Positions 8,586 to 17,141 are shown, counted from the stretch's first letter. The stretch: DNA of 55,064 nucleotides from Azospirillum brasilense (GCF_001315015.1 NZ_CP012917.1:590001-645064); one strand, 5' to 3'. Translations and numbers: made by a program. The notes: generated from the letters alone by a model not told the origin.

Positions 8586-9859
8586 CCATCCTTTCCATCA
8601 GCTTCTTCGGCTTCCTCGTCCTGGGCATCCCGGTCGCCTTCGCCATCGGCCTGTCGGCGCTCTGCACCATCCTCTACGAGGGCCTCCCCGTCGCCGTCAT
8701 CTTCCAGCAGATGATGTCCGGCATGAACGTCTTCTCCTTCCTCGCCATCCCCTTCTTCGTCTTCTCCGGCGAGCTGATGCTCCACGGCGGCGTCGCCGAC
8801 AAGATCGTCGCCACCGCCAAGAACATGGTCGGCCACATCCGCGGCGGCCTCGGCATGTCCAACGTCGTCGCCTGCACCCTGTTCGGCGGCGTCGCCGGCT
8901 CCCCGGTCGCCGACGTCTCGGCCATGGGCGCGGTGATGATCCCGATGATGAAGCGCGAGGGCTATCACGCCGACTACGCCGTCAACGTCACCACCCACGC
9001 CGCCCTGGTCGGCGCGCTGATGCCGACCAGCCACAACATGATCATCTACGCCCTGGCCGCCGGCGGCAAAGCCTCCATCGGCGCGCTGATCGCGGCGGGC
9101 ATCGTCCCCGCCCTGCTGCTGATGGTCTGCAACCTGGGCGCGGCCTACTACGTCGCGGTCAAGCGCGGCTATCCCCCCGGCACCTTCCCGGGCTGGTCCA
9201 TCCTGGGCCGCTCCTTCGCCGCCGCGGCCCCCGGCCTGCTCATCGTCGTCATCATCCTGGCCGGCATCACCTCGGGCGTCTTCACCGCCACCGAGTCCGC
9301 CTCCATCGCGGTGATCTACGCGCTGCTGCTCACCACCTTCGTCTACCGCACGCTGACCTGGGACCATTTCCTGGCGGCGGCCGCCAAGACGGTCAAGACG
9401 ACCGGCGTGGTCCTGCTGCTGATCGGCGTCTCCACGATGTTCCAGTACATCATGGGCCTCTATCAGGTGGCCGAGATCACCGGCGAACTGATGGCCGGCA
9501 TCTCGACCAACCCGCTGGTCATCTTCCTGCTCATCAACATCATCCTGTTCCTGCTCGGCACCTTCATGGACATGGCGAGCACGATCCTGATCTGCACGCC
9601 GATCTTCCTGCCCATCGCCATGCAGTACGGCATGGACCCGGTGCAGTTCGGCATCGTCATGCTGATCAACTGCGCGCTCGGCCTCAACACCCCGCCGGTC
9701 GGCACCACCCAGTTCATCGGCTGCGCCATCGGCGAGATCTCGGTCGGCCAGGTCATGCGCTCCATCCTCCCCTTCTACGGCGCGCTGTTCGTCACCCTCC
9801 TCCTCGTCACCTACGTCCCAGCCTTCTCACTCTGGCTCCCCCACCTCCTCATGCGCTGA
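8576..9859 (+). CDS. TRAP transporter large permease (DctM family)
   Basis: A 427-residue sodium-coupled permease of the DctM family with about a dozen hydrophobic segments. Family blocks include SGELMLHGGVADKIV, TLFGGVAGSPVADVSAMG and GLNTPPVGTTQF. GGAGG at 8561 serves ATG 8576. It ends the presumed gntR-kduD-kdgF-dctPQM unit and overlaps tail-to-tail by 11 bp with the PepSY gene on the other strand. Confidence 0.92.
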   Translation: MELTILSISFFGFLVLGIPVAFAIGLSALCTILYEGLPVAVIFQQMMSGMNVFSFLAIPFFVFSGELMLHGGVADKIVATAKNMVGHIRGGLGMSNVVACTLFGGVAGSPVADVSAMGAVMIPMMKREGYHADYAVNVTTHAALVGALMPTSHNMIIYALAAGGKASIGALIAAGIVPALLLMVCNLGAAYYVAVKRGYPPGTFPGWSILGRSFAAAAPGLLIVVIILAGITSGVFTATESASIAVIYALLLTTFVYRTLTWDHFLAAAAKTVKTTGVVLLLIGVSTMFQYIMGLYQVAEITGELMAGISTNPLVIFLLINIILFLLGTFMDMASTILICTPIFLPIAMQYGMDPVQFGIVMLINCALGLNTPPVGTTQFIGCAIGEISVGQVMRSILPFYGALFVTLLLVTYVPAFSLWLPHLLMR

Positions 9860-11387
9860 GGCGACGGTCTGCCCGCTCCCGCTCTGGAAGGATGCTTCCC
9901 TGCCGCTGTCGCCGGAAGGCGACGGCGGCAAGCCAGACCGCGATCAGCAGGGCGGTCCCATCCACCACCATCACCGCCGCCACCCCGGACCAGGGTGCGG
10001 CCGGATACAGCCCCAGCCGCAGAAGCGGCAAGCCGGCGTAGGCCAGGGCGAGAATGGGCAGGGCCACCCGCTCCAGCGACGCGCGCCGGCGGTCCAGCCA
10101 GGGTAGCAGGTAAAGCAGGACCACCGACGCCGACGCGGCGAACAGCGCTCCGCCATGGGTCGCGCCGGACAGCAGATTGTCGGCCAGCAGCAGCAGCGGC
10201 AGCAGCAGATACAGCGCGTTGTTGGCATTGAACAAGCGGCGGGACAGGGTGAGTTGGTCCTGCGGCCGCCGCTCCTCCTTCGCCGCCCGCAACCAGAGCA
10301 GCTTCATACCCGAATCCACGGTCCACAGGCACAGAAGGCCGAGCAGGCAATAGGCCAGCGCCGTGCCGACGCCGCCAAAGCGGGCGTAGTGCAATGGCCG
10401 CAGCGCGCTTTCCACCACGCCCCCCCAGCCGCCGTCACGGGAATCGCGCACGGTGCCGATCGTCCCGTCGGCAAGGCTGCACATGGCGCGCAGACTGCCG
10501 GCTCCCTCGCCCGCCCAGGTGAGCCGTCCATGGGGAATGCCCTCGACCATCAATCGGTCCCCCTGCCGCTGCAGGCGCCCGATGCGGCTGTCGGGAAAGC
10601 GCTCCGCGAAACCGTCGAGGCACAGGGACAGCCCGTCCGGCACCACGTCGGTCACGCTGCGGCCCGGGGCTGTGGGAGCGTCACCGTCATCGCTCAGCAG
10701 GGCGCGGGCCGCCTGTGGGCTTCCTCCCGCCTGCAGCACCGCGTCGAGCGGCTGGCTGGCCACCTTCAGCCCGAGAATGCCCCCGCTCAGCCCCATGAGG
10801 AACAGGTAGGGGATCAGCCAGAAGCCGAACCGCTTGTGTGCGTCGCTGAGGTCGATCAGGCGGGACCGGCGGCGCCAGCTCCACGCCTCGACGACCACCT
10901 TGCCGTGAATGAACAGGCCGGTCCCGACGAGCAGGACGATCAGAATCCCCGCCACGCCCATCAGGAACCGCCCATAGGGCTTGGGCAGCAGCAGGTCGGT
11001 GTGGATGCGGCGGAACAGGGAGTCGGTCAGCACGCTGTTCCACGGCGCCATGACGTCGGCGGCGGGATTCACCATCAGGTTCGTCAGCGGCGCCCCCTCC
11101 CCGAAGCGGCCTGAAAAAATGAAGAAGTCGCGCAACGGCGTCGGTGCCATCATGGTCCAGTCGAGACCGACGGCGTGGCGCGCCGCCACCGCGCGCAACG
11201 CCTCGGCCGCGGTGGGAAGCGGCCGTCCGGCGGCCTCCGCCAGAGCCGGCATCATCCACGGACGCACGAAATCGGCGTAGAACGCCAACACCCCGGTCCA
11301 CAGCGACCAGGAGATCAACAGGCAGAACAGCAGGCTGATCAGGCGGTGGATCGACAACAGGCGCGCGGACACTGACTGGCTGAGCAT
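9849..11387 (-). CDS. PepSY-associated membrane protein of iron-uptake operon
   Basis: A 512-residue inner-membrane protein of the PepSY-TM family found beside siderophore receptors; members are thought to help release iron from siderophores or reduce it. Hydrophobic segments lie near 15-36, 142-165, 192-212 and 345-365, with three more at the C-terminus. The family pattern includes IHTDLLL, DAHKRFGFWLIPYLFLMGLSGG and RPLHYARFGG. It is the last gene of the receptor operon. The molecular activity cannot be read from sequence. Confidence 0.8.
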   Translation of the reverse strand: MLSQSVSARLLSIHRLISLLFCLLISWSLWTGVLAFYADFVRPWMMPALAEAAGRPLPTAAEALRAVAARHAVGLDWTMMAPTPLRDFFIFSGRFGEGAPLTNLMVNPAADVMAPWNSVLTDSLFRRIHTDLLLPKPYGRFLMGVAGILIVLLVGTGLFIHGKVVVEAWSWRRRSRLIDLSDAHKRFGFWLIPYLFLMGLSGGILGLKVASQPLDAVLQAGGSPQAARALLSDDGDAPTAPGRSVTDVVPDGLSLCLDGFAERFPDSRIGRLQRQGDRLMVEGIPHGRLTWAGEGAGSLRAMCSLADGTIGTVRDSRDGGWGGVVESALRPLHYARFGGVGTALAYCLLGLLCLWTVDSGMKLLWLRAAKEERRPQDQLTLSRRLFNANNALYLLLPLLLLADNLLSGATHGGALFAASASVVLLYLLPWLDRRRASLERVALPILALAYAGLPLLRLGLYPAAPWSGVAAVMVVDGTALLIAVWLAAVAFRRQRQGSILPERERADRRLSA

Positions 11388-11396
11388 GAAACTTCC

Positions 11397-11639
11397 CTAA
11401 CGGCTGGCGTCCTTGCGGCTGCCCTGCGGCTTGGCAGGCGGCGGACCGGCGATCCACAGCATGCCGAACCATAGGCATGTCCAGACGACGGGCCCGGCCA
11501 CCATCACGATGTGGACACGATCGACCCCGGCCACGCCGGCTGCGGCGCACAGGCCGGAGACGGCCGCCAGCGACAGCGGCAAACCAACCAGCAGGCCGGC
11601 CAGCGAGACCAGGAGGACGCGGAAGGCATCCCGTGTCAT
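11397..11639 (-). CDS. Small membrane protein, iron-uptake operon
   Basis: An 80-residue protein with two hydrophobic segments (about 6-29 and 40-63). The ATG at 11639 overlaps the stop of the preceding small gene as ATGA and has GGAG upstream. It lies 9 bp before the PepSY gene. Size and place resemble the small DUF3649/DUF3325-type proteins often found between a siderophore receptor and a PepSY protein; I could not confirm which family it belongs to. Confidence 0.65.
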   Translation of the reverse strand: MTRDAFRVLLVSLAGLLVGLPLSLAAVSGLCAAAGVAGVDRVHIVMVAGPVVWTCLWFGMLWIAGPPPAKPQGSRKDASR

Positions 11640-11860
11640 CGCCGCCGCTCCGGCCGGGGCGGCTCGCGCAGGAGAGCGGTCAGCGCGCTGCCGATCAGCC
11701 CCACCTCCATCACCCCGAGCAACAGGCCGGCCTCCCACCCCAGGCTGACGACCGCAGCGACGAGCAGCACGGCCTGGAGCGCCCAGAGGACGCCCCACAG
11801 CCGGCGGCGGTCGCGCCGGTCGAGCGGATGCCGCCTAGAAGTCAAAGCTGACGCCGCCAT
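11636..11860 (-). CDS. Small membrane protein overlapping the receptor gene
   Basis: A 74-residue protein: a basic N-terminus (SRRHPLDRRDRRRLW) followed by two hydrophobic segments at about 22-41 and 43-62. Its ATG (11860) lies inside the last codons of the TonB receptor, a 26-bp overlap, and its stop overlaps the next small gene as ATGA. This chain of overlaps supports expression by translational coupling. Function is unknown beyond membership of the iron operon. Confidence 0.6.
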   Translation of the reverse strand: MAASALTSRRHPLDRRDRRRLWGVLWALQAVLLVAAVVSLGWEAGLLLGVMEVGLIGSALTALLREPPRPERRR

Positions 11861-14048
11861 AGACGGTGCGCGGCGCCCCCGCCGACACCCGGTAGGTGCC
11901 GCCCGACGCGGTCAGGTAGGACTTGTCGGTGAGGTTCTTGACGCCGAGGTCCAGGCGCACCTTCTTCTCGCCGACCGGGATGTAGTACCAGACGCCGGTG
12001 TCGACCAGCGTGTAGCTGCCCAGTTCGAAGCTGTGCTGGGCATCGCCGTAACGGTTGCCGACCAGGGTCACGCCCGCCCCCAGGCCAAGGCCGACCAGCG
12101 GGCTCGACGGGTCCTTGAACTCGTAGCTCGACCAAAGGCTCGCGTTGTGGGTCGGGACGTTGGTCGGCCGGTTGCCGTCAATGGTCCGGTCGACGCTCCG
12201 CAGCTCGGCATCGACATAGCCGACGGCAGCGCGGATGTTCCAGCCCTCGACCGGGTTGCCGACCACCGACAGCTCGGCGCCGCGCGACCTCTGCCCCCCG
12301 GTCAGCACGGCGACGCCGTTGGACGATTCGACGACGTTGCTCTGCTTGATGTCGAACAGCGCCGCGGTCATGAACAGCCGCTCGCCCATCAGGTTGAGCT
12401 TGGAGCCGACCTCGTACTGGCGCCCTTTTTCCGCCGGGAAGACCTGGGTGTCCCCGTTGTAGAAATTGTGCGGCTGGAAGGTATCGGCGTAGTTGGCGAA
12501 GAAGGACACGTCCTCCATCGCCTTCCACATCACCCCGGCGGTCTTGGTCAGGTTGCGGTCGACCGGATAGGAGCCCACCGTCGTGCCGCTGCGCAGCAGA
12601 TTCTCGACGCGGGCGCTGCCCTTGGAGAGTTCATAACGGGCGCCCAGCGTCAGGGTCACCGTCGGCAGCAGGGCAATATCGGTCTGGACGAAGGGACCGA
12701 AGTCGGTCTGTTCGACCCGGCGCGCCGTCCGCGCCGTCGGCCGCGCGCTGTTGTCGATCAGCCGCCAGCTCGCCGGGTTGGCTACGGTTCCGCCCACCTG
12801 ATCGGCACCGGTGTAGTTGATCCAGCTTTCCTTCTGGCGGCGGTACTCGATGCCCGTCGCGACCTTGACCGGCAGCAGAGCCTCGAACTCGCCCCGGGTC
12901 TGCAACCGGCCGAAGAAGGTGTCGAGGTTGCGGTCGTCGTTGCCTTCGACCCGGCGGACCAGCAGCCCGTTCGATTGGATGCTGCGCACCTCGGTGTGGA
13001 TCTCGTCGGTGCGCTCATGGTTGTAGAACAGCTTGCCTTCGAGCATCCACCGGTCGGACCGCATCGGGATCGCGACGTCGACCTCGCCCTGATGGTAGGT
13101 TGAATCCCGCTTGGTGAAGCCGGCGTCGTAGCGGGTCGAGCGCGCGACGTCAGCAACGGCGCGGCGGCCACCGCCGGTGGGATAGGTGATGAAGCCGCGG
13201 TCGAGCGGCCGCTTGTCCTTGCTGAACTCGTAGCCCACCGTCACGCTGGCGCCGTCGGCGCCGATCCAGCTCATGGTCGGGGCGAGGAACTGGCGCTGGA
13301 CCAGCGTGTCGTCACGGAAGCTGTTGCTCGATTCGGCGCTGCCGACGATGCGGTACGCGAAGGTCTCCGACAGCGGGCCCGTGCTGTCGAACATGGCCTG
13401 CCGCTCGCCATACGAATCGAAGTTGGTCTCCAGATGGTTGCGCGCGGTCCAGCTTGGCTTTTTCGTGGTGATGTTCACCAGACCGCCCGGCGTCATCTGG
13501 CCGATGTCGGACACCGGCCCCTTGATGATCTGGATGCTATCGATCGTGCTGGGGTCGATGCGGCTGTTGCTCTTCAAGCGGACGCCGTTGCGGTAGACGT
13601 CGTCACGGCGGCGGAATCCGCGGATGATGTAGTCTTCGCGCGTCCCGCCGTAACCATCGTTGTTCACGACGTTGGGGAAGTACCGGTAAACCTCCTCCAT
13701 CTCGCGGGCATGCTGGTCCTGCAACAGCTGCTCAGGGATCACGTCGATCGTGCGGGGGATCTCGGTGATGTCGCTGTTCAGCCGGCTGCCAACGTCGGAC
13801 AAGCGGCTGTCGTAGCGGGCCTGCGGTGTGCCCTCGACCATCAGGGCGTCGAGGACGGCCGGCCCTTCCGCCTTGGGCGGGCTCGCCTCCGGAGCCCCCT
13901 GGGCCATGGCATTGCCGGCCAGCATCCCCAGTCCGGCCAGAGCGATCGCCCAAAGCAAAACGGCCCGCGATGCGCCGTGCTTCCGTCCGCCCCAGACCGA
14001 TCCCACACGCGCCGGGCACACGCGCCCCTGCCCACTCCACGTCTTCAT
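11835..14048 (-). CDS. TonB-dependent siderophore receptor
   Basis: Outer-membrane beta-barrel receptor of 737 residues from ATG 14048, which follows a GGGGGG ribosome site; a GTG at 14081 is the alternative. Signal peptide about 1-49 (GNAMA-QG). The plug has DITEIPRTIDVIPEQLL, then YIIRGFRRRDDVYRNGVRL and IKGPVSDIGQMTPGGLVNI. The C-terminus YGGVSFDF ends in the aromatic residue expected for outer-membrane assembly. Two Fur-box-like sites lie upstream. It is the first gene of an operon with two small membrane proteins and a PepSY protein. The particular siderophore cannot be told. Confidence 0.93.
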   Translation of the reverse strand: MKTWSGQGRVCPARVGSVWGGRKHGASRAVLLWAIALAGLGMLAGNAMAQGAPEASPPKAEGPAVLDALMVEGTPQARYDSRLSDVGSRLNSDITEIPRTIDVIPEQLLQDQHAREMEEVYRYFPNVVNNDGYGGTREDYIIRGFRRRDDVYRNGVRLKSNSRIDPSTIDSIQIIKGPVSDIGQMTPGGLVNITTKKPSWTARNHLETNFDSYGERQAMFDSTGPLSETFAYRIVGSAESSNSFRDDTLVQRQFLAPTMSWIGADGASVTVGYEFSKDKRPLDRGFITYPTGGGRRAVADVARSTRYDAGFTKRDSTYHQGEVDVAIPMRSDRWMLEGKLFYNHERTDEIHTEVRSIQSNGLLVRRVEGNDDRNLDTFFGRLQTRGEFEALLPVKVATGIEYRRQKESWINYTGADQVGGTVANPASWRLIDNSARPTARTARRVEQTDFGPFVQTDIALLPTVTLTLGARYELSKGSARVENLLRSGTTVGSYPVDRNLTKTAGVMWKAMEDVSFFANYADTFQPHNFYNGDTQVFPAEKGRQYEVGSKLNLMGERLFMTAALFDIKQSNVVESSNGVAVLTGGQRSRGAELSVVGNPVEGWNIRAAVGYVDAELRSVDRTIDGNRPTNVPTHNASLWSSYEFKDPSSPLVGLGLGAGVTLVGNRYGDAQHSFELGSYTLVDTGVWYYIPVGEKKVRLDLGVKNLTDKSYLTASGGTYRVSAGAPRTVYGGVSFDF

Positions 14049-14090
14049 ACGCCCCCCACAGGCACGCTGCATCGATTGCACGCATCAAAT

Positions 14091-14109
14091 GATATTAATA
14101 GTCATTCTC
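14091..14109 (-). promoter_or_regulatory. Fur box of the receptor operon
   Basis: GATATTAATAGTCATTCTC matches the 19-bp Fur consensus (GATAATGATAATCATTATC) at 15 of 19 positions. It lies about 43 bp upstream of the receptor ATG in an AT-rich patch, where a promoter is expected. Iron repression is inferred. Confidence 0.75.
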
Positions 14110-14391
14110 ATTTTACGCGCACAAGTGTCCCTCCCGGAGGGCCAGCCACGGCCTCACCGCTCCTTGCGCTCGACAGCCTTCACGGCTCCGATAAGGGACC
14201 AGCCCTCAAAAAACGGTGCGCGAAGGTTGTTTGTGAACATACACAGGCACGCTCAAATTTTAAAACTGAAAATGATTCTCATTTGCTTTAAGGGCTCGTG
14301 GCACAGCTGGCCGAGGTCACCCGCGCGGCCCCGGATCGGCGATACCGGACACGCCATGCGGCGAAGCGACGCCCCTTAAGGGCACGAAAAT
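14110..14391. other. Intergenic region between receptor and reductase genes
   Basis: Contains a second Fur-box-like site (14268-14286) and an AT-rich patch around 14250-14290. No convincing ORF was seen. The segment 14290-14390 leads towards the hairpin at 14392-14419. Confidence 0.5.
14268..14286 (+). promoter_or_regulatory. Second Fur-box-like site
   Basis: GAAAATGATTCTCATTTGC matches the Fur consensus at 14 of 19 positions, including the central AATGAT-x-x-TCATT. It lies about 220 bp upstream of the receptor gene, far for a simple operator. It may serve a second promoter or an unannotated transcript. Confidence 0.6.
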
Positions 14392-14419
14392 GGGCCGCGC
14401 CGGGATGCCGGCGCGGCCC
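14392..14419 (-). terminator. Intrinsic terminator of the aldo/keto reductase gene
   Basis: A perfect 12-bp stem, GGGCCGCGCCGG (14392-14403) with CCGGCGCGGCCC (14408-14419), and a 4-nt loop. Read on the minus strand it is followed by ATTTTC, 24 bp past the reductase stop codon. Confidence 0.75.
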
Positions 14420-14443
14420 TTCCTGATGTCTGCCTTCGATGGA

Positions 14444-15484
14444 TCAGCCGGCTTCGGCGTTCGACGAGTTCTGCCACAGGTTCAGCCCGCCATCGACGGC
14501 GTGGCGATCGATCTCGGCCAGCTCCTCCGGCGTGAAAGCGGTGTTCTTCAGCGCATCGAGCGAGTTGTCGAGCTGCTCCACGTTGCGGGCGCCGATCAGG
14601 GCGGAGGTCACCCGCGGGTCGCGCAGCACCCAGGCGATGGCCATCTGGGCCAGCGTCTGGCCGCGCCGCTTGGCGACGGCGTCCAGGGCGCGCACCCGCT
14701 CCAGATTCTCCGGCGACAGGAAATGCGCCTTCAGCGTGCCGCCCTTGGCGGCGCGGGCGTCGGTGGGCTGGCCGTTCAGGTACTTGGTGGTCAGCATGCC
14801 CTGGGCCAGCGGCGAGAAGGCGATGCAGCCGATCCCGGTTTCCTCCAGCGCGTCGAGCAAACCGCCCTCGATCCAGCGGTTCAGCATGGAATAGGACGGC
14901 TGGTGGATCAGGCAGGGCGTGCCCAGCTCCTTGAGGATCGCCGCCGCCCGCCGGGTCATCTCCGGCGAGTAGGAGGAGATGCCGACATAGAGCGCCTTGC
15001 CCTGCCGCACGGCGTGGTCGAGCGCGCCCATCGTCTCCTCCAGCGGGGTGCGCGGGTCGACGCGGTGCGAGTAGAAGATGTCCACATAGTCGAGCCCCAT
15101 GCGCGTGAGGCTCTGGTCCAGGCTGGCCGTCAGGTACTTGCGCGAGCCCCAGCTTCCGTAGGGGCCGGGCCACATGTCGTAGCCGGCCTTGGTGGAGACG
15201 ATCAACTCGTCGCGGTGGGCCTTGAAGTCGGTCGCCAGGACGCGCCCGAAATTCTCCTCCGCCGAACCCGGCGGCGGGCCGTAGTTGTTGGCGAGGTCGA
15301 AATGGGTGACGCCGCGGTCGAAAGCGCGGCGCAGCACGGCGCGCCCGGTCTCGAACACGTCGGTGCCGCCGAAATTCTGCCACAGCCCCAGCGAAATGGC
15401 CGGCAGGTCGAGCCCGCTCCGCCCGCTGCGGCGGTAGGTCATGGCGGTGTAGCGGGCCGGATCGGCGCGGTAGAGCGATTGCAT
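14444..15484 (-). CDS. YghZ-type aldo/keto reductase (L-glyceraldehyde 3-phosphate / methylglyoxal)
   Basis: A 346-residue NADPH-dependent reductase of the AKR14 (YghZ/Gpr) type. The catalytic tetrad is D63, Y68 (HFDLANNYGPPPG), K99 (STKAGYDMWPGPYG) and H140 (YSHRVDP). The N-terminus with YRRSGRSGLDLPAISLGLW is typical. E. coli YghZ reduces L-glyceraldehyde 3-phosphate and can detoxify methylglyoxal. A uronate-type operator lies 44 bp upstream and mgsA lies just beyond the next gene, so a role in handling triose or methylglyoxal overflow during uronate growth is plausible. Reduction of a uronate directly is the alternative. Confidence 0.85.
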   Translation of the reverse strand: MQSLYRADPARYTAMTYRRSGRSGLDLPAISLGLWQNFGGTDVFETGRAVLRRAFDRGVTHFDLANNYGPPPGSAEENFGRVLATDFKAHRDELIVSTKAGYDMWPGPYGSWGSRKYLTASLDQSLTRMGLDYVDIFYSHRVDPRTPLEETMGALDHAVRQGKALYVGISSYSPEMTRRAAAILKELGTPCLIHQPSYSMLNRWIEGGLLDALEETGIGCIAFSPLAQGMLTTKYLNGQPTDARAAKGGTLKAHFLSPENLERVRALDAVAKRRGQTLAQMAIAWVLRDPRVTSALIGARNVEQLDNSLDALKNTAFTPEELAEIDRHAVDGGLNLWQNSSNAEAG

Positions 15485-15527
15485 CGCGGTCTCCTGGCTG
15501 TCTTGCGCGGTGTTGGGAGGAACGTGA

Positions 15528-15557
15528 CTGATATATTAGAAATCAGCCCCGCACCAA
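15528..15557 (-). promoter_or_regulatory. Uronate operator 3, upstream of the aldo/keto reductase
   Basis: CTGATATATTAGAAATCAG (15528-15546) has CTGAT/ATCAG ends and an ATATATTA core, a less perfect form of the shared motif. It lies between the end of gntR and the start of the reductase on the minus strand. A possible -35 (TTGGTG, 15557-15552) precedes it, but the promoter elements are weaker than at the other sites. Confidence 0.55.
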
Positions 15558-15579
15558 AGCCAAGAGCGCAAGGCAGCCT

Positions 15580-16374
15580 TCAGACCGGTTCGGCCTCGTC
15601 TTCCGAGGGGGCGGTGAAATAGAGCGGGTTGGCCTTCTGCGCGTCGGCGATGGTGACCTGGAGATAGTCCAGATGCAGGTCGATGGCCTTCGCCGCCGCC
15701 TCCGGGTCGTTGTTGGCGATGGCCTCGATGATGACCGAATGCTCGGCGATCACGTCCGGCACCCGGCCGAGCACCGGCAGGGTCAGCAGGCGGTAGCGGT
15801 CCACCTGCACCTTCACCTGCTGCGTCAGGTTCCAGAATCCGGGGTAGCCGGCGGTTTCCGCCAGCAGCGCGTGGAAGGTCTCGTCGGCCTGATGGAAGCC
15901 CTCGAAATTCTGGGCGGCCTCCATCTCGCGCTGGAGTTCCAGGTTGGCGCGCAGCTTGGCGATCTGGCTGCGGGTGGCGCGCTTGGCGGCGTAGCGGACG
16001 GTCGCCTCCTCCAGCGCCTTGCGGATGGCGATGGCTTCCGGCAGGGCGCCCAGCGGGATGCGGGAGACGAAGGTGCCGGACTGCGGGAAGATCTCGATCA
16101 GCCCCTCGTCCGCCAGACGCAGCACGGCCTCGCGCACCGGGGTGCGGCTGACGCCGTAATCCTGGGCGATCACCTTTTCCGCAACCGGCTCGCCCGGCTT
16201 GCGGCGGAGCGAGACGATCTCGTTGCGCAGGTCACGGTAGATCGTCGCGGCCACGGTGGTGCCGCGCTGGGCCGGGCGGGCGACCGCCGCCGCCGTGCGG
16301 CGCCGGGTCCGCGTCTTGACGCCCTCGGCCTGTCCGGAATCCGCCGTCGATGTCTGCGCCGCCTTTTTCAACAC
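15580..16374 (-). CDS. FadR-type GntR regulator, close paralogue of the 4900-5724 protein
   Basis: A 264-residue regulator with a basic, Ala-rich N-terminus (TRTRRRTAAAVARPAQRG), winged helix YGVSRTPVREAVLRLADEG, then an FCD domain with QADETFHALL and EHSVIIEAI. The start is GTG 16374 or TTG 16371; GGCAGGAGCGG fits the TTG better. It is flanked by uronate operators on both sides and is divergent from mgsA. It shares FPQSGTFVSRIP and most of the ligand domain with the regulator at 4900, pointing to a fairly recent duplication. Confidence 0.87.
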   Translation of the reverse strand: MLKKAAQTSTADSGQAEGVKTRTRRRTAAAVARPAQRGTTVAATIYRDLRNEIVSLRRKPGEPVAEKVIAQDYGVSRTPVREAVLRLADEGLIEIFPQSGTFVSRIPLGALPEAIAIRKALEEATVRYAAKRATRSQIAKLRANLELQREMEAAQNFEGFHQADETFHALLAETAGYPGFWNLTQQVKVQVDRYRLLTLPVLGRVPDVIAEHSVIIEAIANNDPEAAAKAIDLHLDYLQVTIADAQKANPLYFTAPSEDEAEPV

Positions 16375-16468
16375 CCGCTCCTGCCAGGAAGATTCAAGGG
16401 CGCCGGTGCTCCGGGATGCCGGCGCCGAACCCGCTGGTTCACGCCGCAGACGGTCCGCCCTTCATCGC

Positions 16469-16498
16469 AATATACTAATACCCGGCGGGGTGGGTCAA
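16469..16498 (-). promoter_or_regulatory. Uronate operator 4 and promoter of the third FadR-type gntR
   Basis: On the minus strand TTGACC (16498-16493), 18 bp, then TATATT (16474-16469). The operator-like GGTATTAGTATATT (16482-16469) covers the -10. The centre is about 104 bp from the mgsA operator, close to ten helical turns, so the divergent sites could interact through looping. Confidence 0.7.
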
Positions 16499-16557
16499 AC
16501 GCCTTGACCCCGCGCGGCGCCCCGGTTCCGCGCCAGTTTGTCCCACCGGGAAGCGCG

Positions 16558-16587
16558 TTGCGCCGTTCAACAGTATACTAGTATATT
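16558..16587 (+). promoter_or_regulatory. Uronate operator 5 and mgsA promoter
   Basis: TTGCGC (16558-16563), 18 bp, TATATT (16582-16587). The perfect 12-bp palindrome TATACTAGTATA lies at 16574-16585 and overlaps the -10, so binding should block RNA polymerase. Confidence 0.8.
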
Positions 16588-16631
16588 GAAAAAAGCTCCA
16601 CTGCGGAGCGCACAGCCCGAGGACCGTCACC

Positions 16632-17066
16632 GTGGACCGCAAACGCATCGCCCTCGTCGCCCACGACGCCCGCAAGCCCGACCTGATCGGCTGGCTCGGC
16701 GCCAACATCCACGCGCTGGAGGGGAACGTCTTCTGGTCCACCGGCACCACTGGCCGATTGGTGCGGGAAGCCCATCCCCAGTTGGACATCACCTCTTTGA
16801 AGAGCGGTCCGCTGGGCGGCGACCAGCAGATCGGCGCGATGATCGCGGAGGGCCGGATCGACCTTCTCGTCTTCTTCGTCGACCCGATGACCGCGCAGCC
16901 CCACGACGTGGACGTGAAGGCGCTGACCCGCCTCGCCACGCTCTACAACATTCCGATGGCCTGCAACGAGGCGACCGCCGACATGGTGATCTCCTCCCCC
17001 CTCTTCACCAGCGGCTACCGCCCGCGGGCCGTGGACTTCGCCGCCCACGATTCGCGCCGCCTCTGA
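16632..17066 (+). CDS. mgsA: Methylglyoxal synthase
   Basis: Converts dihydroxyacetone phosphate to methylglyoxal and phosphate, bypassing lower glycolysis. It has 144 residues (E. coli: 152). Active-site residues are present: H11, D64 in SGPLGGDQQ, D84 in FFVDP, H91 with D92 and D94 in QPHDVDVKAL. The usual TATADFII-like segment is ATADMVISSP. The start is GTG 16632, with GAGGA about 9 bp upstream. It has its own operator-controlled promoter and precedes uxaC. Its presence in a uronate regulon is unusual. Confidence 0.92.
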   Translation: MDRKRIALVAHDARKPDLIGWLGANIHALEGNVFWSTGTTGRLVREAHPQLDITSLKSGPLGGDQQIGAMIAEGRIDLLVFFVDPMTAQPHDVDVKALTRLATLYNIPMACNEATADMVISSPLFTSGYRPRAVDFAAHDSRRL

Positions 17067-17141
17067 CCGACCCTCTTGACCAGCCGCCCTCTTGAATTGC
17101 GCGTCTCGCCGACAGAATTGTGGGCGGGACGCACAAAGTCC

